NCBI GenBank assembly: GCA_039707465.1
Contig: CM077648.1
Coordinates: 20,374,119 to 20,438,118 of the forward strand
DNA from: Rhabdophis nuchalis
Lineage: Eukaryota > Chordata > Lepidosauria > Squamata > Natricidae
Reading direction: 5' to 3'
Length of the DNA: 64,000 nucleotides
Each line of letters begins with the position of its first letter. Position 1 is the stretch's first letter. Position numbers and translations under genes: made by a program. This document shows, in pieces, positions 53,651-63,622 of this stretch. The notes beneath the pieces were generated by a model. The model did not search any database, was not told the origin of the DNA, and was given only the letters and a program-made list of their open reading frames with translations.

Positions 53651-54166
53651 TCTAGTCAGTGGCATCTCTAAAGGACCAAGTGACTCCAGGTGCAACATTT
53701 TACCTTTTCTGTACACTTCAACAATAACTCTTTGCTTCTAGAGCAGAAAACATGGCATCCCTCGGGTTCAGGGCAGGCTACACTTGATCTGGTCACTGAA
53801 AATATTTGTTTTAGGTGGATCAATAAATCAAAATAAGCTTCTCCTTGGCGATCTCTGTTGGCCGCTTTGCTTTGCGGCCAGTCCCTGTGGAAGTGTGGTC
53901 TGTGAAGGAGCTTCCTGACATTGCTGTTGTTATGCTTTAAAAGAAGGGCTTCCGTTATAGTAGCATGCTTTGTAAAGAGCCTCTTTCAAGTGGTTTGGTG
54001 TTGGTTTGCACAGTCATAATGTATATGTTTCTTAGCACAGTAGCTGATTTTATACATTTTTAAAGCTGATTTTAGTCAAGAAACAATCTGAAAAATAATC
54101 TTTTTTGCATTAGTTCTCTTGCTATTTTTTCAAGGTACCTTTATCTAACTTCTTCGGTGGTTGGCA
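53651..54166. other. no recognisable feature
   Basis: Nothing supported. Confidence 0.4.
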
Positions 54167-54362
54167 ATCCCTCCCCCTCCCCCCCTCCCCCCTCCCCCTC
54201 CTCCTCCTCCTCCTCCTCCTCCTCCTCCTCCTCCTCCTCCTCCTCCTCCTCCTCCTCCTCTTCTTCTTCTTCTTCTTCTTCTTCTTCTTCTTCTTCTTCT
54301 TCTTCTTCTTCTTCTTCTTCTTCTTCCTGTCCCTCCCTCCCTCCTCCCTCCCTCTCTCCCTC
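54167..54362 (+). repeat. (CCT)n-(TTC)n compound pyrimidine tract
   Basis: About 21 CTC units (to about 54260) then about 22 TTC units (to 54326), flanked by CCCTCC runs. Confidence 0.96.
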
Positions 54363-54433
54363 CAACTATGGGCACTGAAAACATTTGCAACATAGCAATC
54401 TATCTACAGTACATTTATCATTCTTTCTCCTAC

Positions 54434-54510
<77 letters not shown>
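54434..54510 (+). repeat. (TATC)n microsatellite
   Basis: About 19 perfect TATC units. Confidence 0.97.
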
Positions 54511-55199
54511 ATCTCCCTCCCTCTCTAAAACTAATTTTCTACAAATACTGAAAACACTTGTAACATAGAAAGATGTAACGTAGAACGGTGACTAACAATG
54601 TATCTGTACCTGCTTATATTTTGATATTAATCTGACTAATTTGACTAATTTGATGAAAAGGTAATTGTGTAATTGAACAAATGAATGAATGCACATAAAG
54701 GGTGACAAACCTACAGCTTTGATTATTCTCTCTAGAAGCTGTTTCCCAAAGGGAAGAAAAAGGAACAAATCACTGTTCTTGTTTAGTTAGGCTTCTGAGA
54801 AAGGTAAAGAAATGTATGGTTTAAAGATTGCATATCTATAATACCTTCTTATAAAAATTTCTTTACTGAATCAGACAAAAGCACTCTCATTATAGATAGA
54901 CTACTGAAAATGCAAGCTCCTTATATATTTTCTGGTTCAACAAGCTCAAGGTACTTTGGCATGTAAATATTCTTACAGACTTTCAATAAGAATAAAATAA
55001 TTCTGTGCAGTCATCCAGAGAAAGGCACAAACCTATCTTTGTGTCATGTTTGTTCCAAAGAAAATAGGTAACTTGTCATCAAGGATTTCAGAAAATGAAG
55101 AATTTTACCAAGGCTGGGGTAACTACAAGCATTTTGCAGTTCATGCATGGAATTGGTTGATATCGGCCAGAATATTTTAAAAATTGTGAAAGGAGCAAC
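54511..55199. other. no recognisable feature
   Basis: Nothing supported. Confidence 0.4.
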
Positions 55200-55384
55200 A
55201 ATGGAAGTTTTAAAGAAGATGTTGGACAACCATTTGTCTGAAGTGATGTAGGGTTTCCTGCTTAAGCAGGGGGCTGGACTAAAAGACCTCCAAGGTCCCT
55301 TCCAATTCTGTTTTTCTATTCTATTCTATTCTATTCTATTCTATTCTATTCTATTCTATTCTATTCTATTCTATTCTATTCTAT
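55200..55384 (+). mobile_element. CR1 tail with (CTATT)n microsatellite
   Basis: Only the last 115 bases of CR1 remain (55200-55315: 'gatgttggacaaccatttgt', 'gacctccaaggtcccttcca'). They run directly into about 14 CTATT units (55316-55384). Reports on snake genomes describe CR1 3' ends seeding this pentanucleotide repeat. Confidence 0.92.
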
Positions 55385-55424
55385 ACAAGCCTACAAAATG
55401 CTGTAGAACAAATTATATAAAAAA

Positions 55425-55593
55425 ATCCACGTGCTTATCGCACCAGTTGATCAGCTACCCAGAATTACCCATGTGCTTTGTGGTTCTGCTTCACCATTAA
55501 AACCATCTTTCCAATCAGCCTCCATGTTTCCAGTGTCTTTCTCCCCACTTGGAACTGAACCCAGATGGACATTTCTTCCGACATTAGAAGATA
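55425..55593 (+). mobile_element. LTR family 2, 3' fragment
   Basis: Matches the last 165 bases of the units at 22874 and 45313 ('ctgcttcaccattaaaacca', 'catgtttccagtgtctttct', 'tttcttccgaca'). The 5' part is absent. Confidence 0.75.
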
Positions 55594-55613
55594 TTAGATT
55601 TATTCCCCTACTA

Positions 55614-55934
55614 CAGTGATGGCAAACCTTTTTTGGCTCGTGTGCCAAAAGCGGGAGGAGCACAGGGGGGGATCGTGTGCAGGAGTGCCACACATTCGCG
55701 CGCTTTCCCTCTCTGGTTTGCTCATAGGGTCATTTTTCACCCTCCGGAGCCTTCAGGAGCCTTCAGCCCTCCGGAGCCTTCAGGGAAGCCTCCAGAGGGT
55801 GAAAAACGGTCTCAAAAGAAGGCAGAAGTCAGCTGGACATGTGCGCTTGAGCTGATGGGGCAACCCCTCACGTGCCCTAACAATTGGCTCCGTGTGCCAC
55901 CTATGGCACCCGTGCCATAGGTTCACCATCACGG
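55614..55934 (+). mobile_element. hAT element, CAGTGATGG family
   Basis: 321 bp; ends CAGTGATGGCAAACC and GGTTCACCATCACGG. The perfect 8-bp duplication CCCTACTA (55606-55613, 55935-55942). Interior module 'ccttcagggaagcctccaga' present. Confidence 0.95.
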
Positions 55935-56122
55935 CCCTACTAGATTCCCATTTAAAATGGAGGAAGGTTGCTAGTTTAAAATCTTGACGATAGAGCTTGA
56001 GAAGGTAATTCTTAAGTAGATAACTTTAAAAATCAGAAGAGGAAACTTATGTCCAGGATTTTACCACTTTTTGGTTATCCAGGTTGGATTTCACTCTCTC
56101 ACACGTTCCAAATGGCCTAAAC

Positions 56123-56257
56123 CAGGGGTGTCCAAACTTGGGAACTTTAAGACTTGTGGACTTCAACTCCCAGAATTTCCCAGCCAGCATAGCTGGCTGG
56201 GGAATTCTGGGAGTTGAAGTCCACAAGTCTTAAAGTTCCCAAGTTTGGACACTCCTG
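56123..56257. mobile_element. palindromic hAT MITE, 135 bp
   Basis: The arms CAGGGGTGTCCAAACTTGGG and the inverse pair along almost the full length, with a short loop near 56190. The perfect 8-bp duplication GCCTAAAC (56115-56122, 56258-56265). It is a different subfamily from 33579. Confidence 0.96.
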
Positions 56258-56265
56258 GCCTAAAC

Positions 56266-57230
56266 AAATCTGCAGGCTATCTGGGAGCATAGATGAAACC
56301 GTCCCACCTTAGTTGGTCAGGAAAAGGAAAAGAGAAGAAATCTTTGGACTTCTCGAAAACATTTGTCTAGCAGCAATGATTGGATATCCTGTTCTGCAAT
56401 TGGGCAGCGCACTTGCCCGTCGAAAATCTTGCTCCAAATTCAGTATTTAGAAAATGTGTTCTGTATTTTCCAAAATACTTTTTCCCTGATTGCGATGATA
56501 GGTAACTAACACTTGGGCATGCAAATCTCTGGTAAGTTGGTTTCACATCAAAATCAAGTGTCAAAACTTTTAAAGTCAAGGGGTTGGCTTTCATTCATTC
56601 TTAAAAACCCATACTTAAAAAAAAATACACGAAAAGGTTCTGCTTGTCAGGAGATGAAAAATTGTATTTGCAACAGTGTACAATTTTGGATGCACTGATC
56701 AAAGTGTTCCAAAGAATGGCGTAAGATCTGCTAAAATGAAAACATTTAACTAACAGTTAATTTTGTAAGTGCAATGGTGTAAGCGTATAGATTTAATATA
56801 CTGAAGGATGAAAAGTCATTTTCATGCTAAATCTTTGTGAATAATACGCTCGGCTTCTTGTTTTTTATACTCCTTTACTGGATTTGTCTCGTATCTATCT
56901 GATGCTCTTTTTAAACTGAAAACGCAAGATCTGAGCTTTTCATTTTAAACTCAAAATTCAATATCAATTTATACACATAAACTGTTCATTCGGACTATAA
57001 ATGTAGTGTAAATATAGTCTCTCCACTTTCTTTTCTCCTTCCTTTATCCCTATGGATGTCAATTTGAATTCACTCAGAAAAATAACAATTTATATCAGCG
57101 GGGTTTAAATTTGTTATGATTCAAGGGCTTTGGGAGCTTACCGCAAAGTCTCATAGGCCAGTTCAACTGACCTCGCATGGACCAGTTTCAGTTTGTGAAT
57201 TGGAGGTCCATCCCGGATTTATAAAGAGAG
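56266..57230. other. no recognisable feature
   Basis: AT-rich; nothing supported. Confidence 0.45.
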
Positions 57231-57266
57231 ACTTAATACATTTTCCTTAAGGTGGTGGTGTTGAAC

Positions 57267-57587
57267 CAGTGGTGGGATATGACTGGTATGCCCTGGTACG
57301 GGCATACCGGTGCCTACTTGGAGTGCCAGGTACCATTCCAGTATGGTGTTCCTGAGGGCCCATCCGCCCGCCCGCCTGCACTCCTTACCTGTAGTTGAGC
57401 CGATCGGGGCCTTCATGCATGCATACGGACCGTATGGCACCTGTGCGATGCACTGCTGAGCAGCTGGAGCATCACGGAGCCACCGCAGAGCATTAGGGGT
57501 GGTAAGCATGCATGTGCGTGCTGCATGCATGCATGTGATGGTGTGCCGCTGCGCACTGGTTGCAATGGGATCTGGAACCCACCACTG
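57267..57587 (+). mobile_element. hAT element, 'tacgccccggtac' family
   Basis: 321 bp; ends CAGTGGTGGGATATGAC and CTGGAACCCACCACTG. The perfect 8-bp duplication TGTTGAAC (57259-57266, 57588-57595). Confidence 0.95.
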
Positions 57588-57710
57588 TGTTGAACCCTCT
57601 CAAGATGCCATTATTTGACCCAAGTCTGGACAATTTTCATCCAGTCTTCAACCAGACATTTTTAGAGAAGGTTGTGGACAAAGTGATTGCATGGCAACTT
57701 CAGAAATCCT

Positions 57711-58038
57711 CAGGGTTGTCAAACTCATTGAGGACCACATCAGGGTTGTGTTTGATCTCGGGGGACCAGGCTGGGCATGGCCAGCTTAACATCACTCATA
57801 TTGGGGGTGCCTGTGGTGGCCCAAGCACTCTGCCAGCAAAAATAGACTACTAAGGTCCGTTTTCAGTTGCGACGGCCTCCTGCAACCCTCTGCCAGTTTA
57901 AAACAGAGTTCAGGAGGGCCACCCCATGCAGCCTTCATGGGCTCCGTTTTCACTGACAGAAGTACTACAGGCCAGTCCTTTGCTGTTTCCAGGGCAGCCC
58001 CATGGACTGGGTCTCAGGCCTTGAGTTTGACACCCTTG
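57711..58038 (+). mobile_element. hAT (Charlie-like) element
   Basis: Homologous to 9215-9524; ends CAGGGTTGTCAAACTC and TTGAGTTTGACACCCTTG. The flanking 8-mers do not match, so the target duplication has decayed or one edge is altered. Confidence 0.82.
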
Positions 58039-59003
58039 CCTTAGATGAAGATAAGTATTCTGGATCCCTTTTAGTCAGAATTCTGGTTGGATTACAGAAC
58101 TGAGAGGGCATTGGTTGCTCTCTTGCATAAGTTCCTGCAGGATGGGATGGAGGTAGTACATCCACCCTTGTTCTTCTTGACCTCTCAGAGGGATTTGATA
58201 CCATCAAGACTGAATGCTTTGGATATTTGGGTCTTCCGGTGACAAGGTTTTTCCATCCTTAGTACTGGAAAGTTTGGCATTGTCCCAGATGCAACAGTGC
58301 ACAGTGCAAAATTCTCTTGGGTTCATGATTTCCGCTTAGAAGAGCAGTTGTCAGTTGTAAGGCTTTCACATACCTCTGGGCTGTGCACCAGTTTCCCTCC
58401 CCTTCTCTGTTCAGAGTCACTCAGGCCCTTGTGACCTTCCATCTGAAATACTGCAACATGCTCTGCATGGGGCTGCCCATGAAGAGCGCTTGGAAGCTTC
58501 AGATAGTACAGAATACACCTGCATGGATAGCAGACGAGGTCAGATATTCAACATATGTAATACCACTGCTTTGTAAGTGGCATTGGTTACCAGGTGAAAT
58601 TCAAGTCATTGTTTCCAGATGCAAGTCAAGGTTCTGGTTGTTACCTTTACCTTTATGACTTGGAACCAGATTACCTAATAGATCATCTCTTTCCAGTTGT
58701 TTCTATCCATCCAATTTAGTCCAGCAGGTTGTGCGTATTTCAGGGCCTGTTAACCAAGGAATGTAGGAGACTTGCTTTCTCTTCTGTAGCCCTTTCCCTC
58801 TGGAACAGTGGTCACCAACTGGTGGTCTGTGGGCCACTGGTGGTCCGTGAACATTTTTTGCTGGTCCACAGAATTTTTTTTTTCATTTTTTATATTGCAC
58901 TAAATACTATTTATCTTGTTTAAAAAAAAATCATTAGTGGTTCGTGAAGTTTAATATTATGAATTTAATGGTCCTTCAGGTACGAAAGGTTGGTGACCCC
59001 TAC

Positions 59004-60293
59004 AATAATATAATAGCAGAGTTGGAAAGGACCTTGGAGGTCTTCTAGTCCAACCCCCTGCCTAAGCAGGAAGCCCTATACCATTTCAGACAAATGGCTA
59101 TCCAACCATCTTCTTAAAGACTTGCAGGGTTGGGGCATTCACAACTTCTGGAGGCAGGTGTTCCACTGATTAATTGTTCTAACTGTCAGGAAATTTCTCC
59201 TTAGTTCTAAGTTGCTTCTCTCCTTGATTAGTTTCCACCTGTTGGTTCTTGTTTTACACTCAGGTACCTTGGAGAATAGTTTGACTCCCTCTTCTTTGTG
59301 GCACCCTCTGAGATATTGGAACACTGCTATCATGTCTCCCCTAGTCTTTCTTTTCATCAAACCAGACATACCCAGTTCCTGCAACCATTCTTTATATGTT
59401 TTATTCTCCAGTCCCCTAATCATCTTTGTTGCTCTTCTCTGCACTCTTTCTAGAATCTCCACATCTTTTCTACATCGTGGCGACCAAAATTGAATGCAGT
59501 ATTCCACGTCTGGCCTTACCTAGGCATTATAAAGTGGTATTAACACTTCACATGATCTTGATTCTATCCCTTTGTTTATGTAACCTAGAATTGTGTTGGC
59601 TTTTTTGGCAGCTGCTGCACACTGCTGGCTCATATGGAAATGGTTGCCCATAAGGACTTCAAGATACCTTTCACAGTTACTACTATTGAGCAAGGTACCA
59701 CCTATACCAGTGATGGCGAACCTTTTTGTTGTTGGGTGCCAAAAATTTGAGGATGCATGCGTAACAAGCGGACGTGCGTGCCAGCACTCATCATACAAAG
59801 AGCCCCCCTACATGCACATGTGTGCACAAGCTCCCACACACTCCCCTCCTTCTCCCCCCGCGTGCTAAACTGCTCGTCTCCAAGCTGAGCTTGGTATTTC
59901 CTCCAGGGGGCTGGGGGAGGCCATTTTCACCCTCCTCAGGCTCCAGGAAAGCCTCCAGAAATGAACTTCCAGTAGGTGTTTTTGCCCTCCCCAGGCTCCA
60001 GAGGCTTTCCTGAAGCCTGGGGAGGGTGAAAACGGCCTTCCCCTCGACCCTCTGGAAGGACAAAAATCAACTGGCTGGCATGCACATCTGCGCTGGAACT
60101 GATGGCTTGGGTGCCAGCAGCTATGGCTTCGCGTGCCACCTGTGGCATGCGTGCCATAGGTTCGCCATCATGGACCTATACTGTACATTTTGTTTTTGTT
60201 GACTAAATGTAGAACCTTACTCTTTTCACCATTGAATTTTATTTTATTAGATAGTGCCCAAAGTTCAAGTTTGTCAAGATCCTTCTGTATCTT
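59004..60293 (-). mobile_element. CR1 LINE inserted in a hAT, itself split by another hAT
   Basis: Minus-strand CR1: 59004-59707 (3' UTR to C-terminal frame, 'MEYCIQFWSPRCRKDVEIL') and 60182-60293 (upstream part). The frame has an in-frame stop near 59519 and other decay. Both ends abut a 40-bp direct repeat of the outer hAT. Confidence 0.87.
59708..60173 (+). mobile_element. hAT element, CAGTGATGG family, innermost layer
   Basis: 466 bp; ends CAGTGATGGCGAACC and GGTTCGCCATCATGG. The perfect 8-bp duplication ACCTATAC (59700-59707, 60174-60181). Interior module 'ctcaggctccaggaaagcct' and its inverse near 59935-60030. Confidence 0.95.
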
Positions 60294-60430
60294 AATTTAA
60301 TGGTCCTTGAGGTGCAAAAGGTTGGTAACACCTGCTCTGGAACATTCTCCCAGTAACGATTAGGATGGCCCCAACCCTGTGGCCGTTGACAAGGCATGCC
60401 CAGGTCCCTAAGTAGGTTAATGTTTTCCTC

Positions 60431-61071
60431 AGCAGATTTGTGGTGTGTGTGTGTGTTGCTTGTACTTTTATGATTGTTCACTGGCCAGAGCCTTCCATCT
60501 GACAAATTGAATAAAGAAATCAATAGCCAATATTTATTGTCAGCATTTCCCTCTAATAACAAGGCATAAATTGCAGGTTTATTCAGTTGTGAGACACTTT
60601 CAGTCAACGTATTATTTTCCCTTCTAATCAGCAAATCAATTCATTAGCCAATTAAAAATTATAGCATCAGTAACCCTTGTAAGTGAAAGGCGAGACGGTG
60701 TGTTACCTGATTATGTCATATTAAGTAGCCTGATGATGAGCTTGAGAAAATGAGTTTTCTTTCCTTTTTTTCAATAAAGCAGAAGAAATACTGTAAATGT
60801 GTATGGCCAAACGTTTTGACCATACATCGTACAGAAAATAGTAAGGCAAATAGCAGTGGGAATATAGAATTTTGTAGGCTATCTCACAGGCAGATCTTCA
60901 AGTTCCATTTTCCTAAGAGATCTACATCTTCAAAAGAAATAGATTCCTTTCTGTACACCTTCATATATCTCCCACCTGAAACTAACAGCATAAAACAAGA
61001 TTTTTTCTCCCATTATCTTCTGGGTATTTAAAAGAGTTTACATAGTTCACACTCCTGAGATTATTTCCTAC
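60431..61071. other. no recognisable feature
   Basis: Nothing supported; a short (GT)n at 60451-60463. Confidence 0.4.
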
Positions 61072-61705
61072 TAGCCGTTCCCGGCCATGTGTTGCTGTGG
61101 CCCAGTCTGGTTAAAAGGCCAACCAATCTGTGTGTAGATCTCCACCTGCACACACAAACATGTACACACAACCACCGTATAACCCCCAACCTACCTACCT
61201 ACCTACTGTATTTCTCCCTCTCCCTCTCTAACCACCTACCTACCTACCTACCTACCTACCTACCTACCTACCTACCTACCTACCTACCTACCTACCTACC
61301 TACTATATTTCTCCACCTCTCTCTCTATCCCTCTCCCTCCCTCCCTACCAACCTACCTACTGTATTTCTCCCTCCCTCTCTCTATCCCTATAACTGCCTA
61401 CCTACCTACCTATTGTATTTCTCCTTGAATCTCATGGACAGAGTATTTTATGTCATAAAGAATGACATAATACCTGTGGCCCACTGATCTCTCTGTATCC
61501 ATCTACCTACCTTTTTTTTTAAACAATTTTTTAGATTTCCGTTGCATGTACCTGGCACAGGTGTGACATCTACACAATCTATATATATCATTGGTGCCAT
61601 ATTTGAAAGGAACGTTGTGTGAAAATTTGGAAGTGATTGGTGCAGTACCTTCGGAGATTAGCGGTTTTGAACAAACTCATAGTTACATTTTTATTTATAT
61701 AGATA
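61072..61705 (+). repeat. unnamed dispersed element with (CTAC)n expansion
   Basis: The left end 'actagccgttcccggccatg' and the right end 'cagtaccttcggagattagc' to 'atttttatttatatagat' are typical edges of a widespread retroposon-like family that I cannot name. Between them 61185-61420 is full of CTAC/ACCT arrays, the longest at 61234-61304. Confidence 0.5.
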
Positions 61706-61877
61706 ACAATTTTGTGGGACAGATTGGTCTGTGTTATAATTAACATCCCTAGCAAAGCTAATGAGATTAGACTAAAAAGCTTAATCCTGGTCTAACTCCA
61801 TCACTACATTACACAGGGACAGTTACTATGCACGTTTTCTCTCTAATTCTTGTTTAAAGTTGCTGTAAATTTTATTA
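61706..61877. other. no recognisable feature
   Basis: Nothing supported. Confidence 0.4.
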
Positions 61878-61885
61878 GTGTCAGT

Positions 61886-62146
61886 CAGGGAGGGGATCCT
61901 ACCGCTGTAACTTTGCATGCATGCATGCATGCGTGCATGTGCAATTACCCATCGGTCTGATAAACAGCAGAGGCGATGGCGATCATGCGCGAGTGTGTGG
62001 CTCGCGCATGGGCGATTCACTGTTTCCCAATACAAACAGGTATGGAGCAGGGGGAGGCAGGTGGGCCCAAACCGGTTTACTCTTTACTGCTTACCAAAAC
62101 TACCAGTTAGCCCAAACCAGTCCGAACTGGTAGAATCCCACCTCTG
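61886..62146 (+). mobile_element. hAT element, CAGAGGTGGG end family
   Basis: 261 bp; ends CAGGGAGGGGATCCTACC and GGTAGAATCCCACCTCTG. The perfect 8-bp duplication GTGTCAGT (61878-61885, 62147-62154). A GCAT run (61913-61935) lies near its left end. Confidence 0.94.
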
Positions 62147-62252
62147 GTGTCAGTACGAAAAATAAGGTGAGTTCATTATGGAATAATTTGCATGATATGT
62201 CATTTTAAAAAAATGATTTGCAATTTTTTTCCTTGATGTCAATCTAAAATTA

Positions 62253-62935
62253 CTGTATTTTTCAAAGTATAAGATGCACCTTTCCCCCCCTAAAAGAGGG
62301 TGAAAATTTGGGTGCGTTTTATACACTGAATGTAGCCCCACTGGCCCCAACCCTTTGGCATCTGCCTCCCAGCAATTTACCTCTTTGCAGCAAACAGGGG
62401 CTTGTGGAAGCTTCAATAAACTATAGTAATCCCTGCAGCCTCTAACAGCTGATGATCGGGAGAAATTGAAAGTGAAACTTGCTGTTTGCTCCACATGGCA
62501 ATTTTTTTTTCTTTTGCTAATCAGGCTGTTTGCTGCAAGGAGGTAAGTCGACAACAATAAAAGTCTATACAATGTTCAAATTATTAGACTTATTTTTGAA
62601 GACTATTTCATTATTATTCTAGACAGCTTAACAAAATGAAGAAGCTTTTTAAAATAAATGCTTGGTCTGAAGAGGTCCAATGCTATTGTTTTAAAAAGTG
62701 CTATTCTTTTAAATAGCAGAGAATAACTATACTTCCAGAAAGCACATCAATTTTAACAGCATCTGTACAAGTATAGACTGAAATATAACACTACAAACAG
62801 TGTATGTTGTCTGTACTGTTTATTGCAAGGAGGCAAATTGCTGGGAGGCAGAGGCAGATATTTTTTCATTGTTTTCCTCCCCAAAATCTAGGTGCATCTT
62901 ATATTTCGGAGCGTCTTATCCTCTGAAAAATATGG
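62253..62935 (+). mobile_element. TA-flanked element with long inverted terminal arms
   Basis: 683 bp bounded by TA (62251-62252, 62936-62937). The tips CTGTATTTTTCAAAGTATAA and 'gaaaaatatgg' are inverse, as in 5470-5773. The arms extend inward: 'catctgcctcccagcaattt' near 62360 is inverted at about 62840-62860. The centre (about 62560-62810) is AT-rich without a frame. Confidence 0.8.
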
Positions 62936-63011
62936 TAATGGTCAAAGGATGTGATGCACTTCTAGTTTTATGAGGAAGAGTGCCTGCCAATTTTATTCTG
63001 CTAATTCCTTT

Positions 63012-63372
63012 GCAGGAATTGGGTATGGCCACTCTAGGAAAAAGAAGGGCTAAGGGTGTCATGGCAGCAGAATTCTAGTAGTTGAACGTCTGGCACAAAC
63101 GTCTGGTCAACTTATTTTCCAAAGCACCAGAAGCCAAGACAAGAAACAATGCATGGAAATTAATCAATGAGAGAAGCAACCTGGTCACTTCCTAAGAATG
63201 AGAACAATTAACCAGTGAAACAGTTTGCCTCCAGAAGTTGTGGGTGCTTCATTACTGGAGGTTTTAAAGAAAAGACTAGACAGCCACCTGCCTGAAATGG
63301 TATAGGGTCTCCTACTTGAGCAGGAGGTTGGACTAGAAGATATCCAAGAACCCTTCCACCTCTATTCTGATT
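63012..63372 (+). mobile_element. CR1 LINE 3' end, decayed
   Basis: It has 'ggaattgggtatggccactc', 'gagaacaattaaccagtgaa' and the tail 'gagcaggaggttggactaga'. The frame is broken. Confidence 0.85.
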
Positions 63373-63398
63373 GATTAATTGTTGTGGATTACAGGGGT

Positions 63399-63533
63399 GT
63401 TGCTCATCTCCGTTTCAAGGCCATTGAGCCAACGCTGTCCGAAGACATTACTGCGGGCATGTGGCCAGTATGACATCATGGAGTGCAGTTATCTTCCCAC
63501 CAAAGTGATAACTATTTATCTACTTGTATGCTT
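63399..63533 (-). mobile_element. tRNA-derived SINE fragment
   Basis: Minus-strand SINE 3' half ('gttgctcatctccgtttcaa', 'cttcccaccaaagtgataac' on the plus strand), cut at about 63533 where an LTR fragment starts. Confidence 0.8.
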
Positions 63534-63622
63534 TTGTGGGAAACAAGCTCCCCCCGCCAATTAAATATTTTGGGAAATATTAAAAAGGCAGAACATTATA
63601 TTTTCCTAAAGGAGAAATGAAA
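63534..63622 (+). mobile_element. LTR family 2, 5' fragment
   Basis: It starts TGTGGGAAACAAG, like copy 1 at 22874, and shares 'aatattttgggaaatatt' and 'aaaaggcagaacattatatt'. Similarity stops near 63622. Confidence 0.6.

Larger units (their letters stand above)
58806..60334 (+). mobile_element. hAT element, CAGTGGTCACCAACTGG family, carrying a CR1
   Basis: It starts CAGTGGTCACCAACTGG at 58806 and ends GGTTGGTAACACCTG at 60334. The perfect 8-bp duplication CTCTGGAA (58798-58805, 60335-60342) spans the CR1 and its inner hAT. The own sequence is only about 200-240 bp: 58806-59001 and 60294-60334. Confidence 0.88.
57231..60430 (+). pseudogene. old L2-like LINE relic split by three hAT insertions
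   Basis: Pieces at 57231-57266, 57588-57710, 58039-58805 and 60335-60430 carry the L2-like RT pattern in broken frames: 'NPLKMPLFDPSLDNFHPVFNQ', FLEKVVDKVIAWQLQKS, LLDLSEGFDTI (degraded catalytic motif), VTQALVTFHLKYCNMLCMGLP, and RRLAFSSVALSLWN continuing after the break. Joining across each hAT restores the expected order. It has many stops and frameshifts and is the oldest layer of the nest. Confidence 0.78.

Noticed and set aside
53153..53741. Lys/Glu-rich and Phe/Ser-rich frames of 178-187 codons
   Set aside because: Translations of the GAAA purine tract on both strands.
54141..54568. Poly-Glu, poly-Gly, poly-Ser and poly-Leu frames
   Set aside because: Translations of the CCT/TTC arrays.
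57711..58038. 8-bp target duplication for this hAT
   Set aside because: The flanking 8-mers GAAATCCT and CCTTAGAT do not match beyond CCT, so I claim none.
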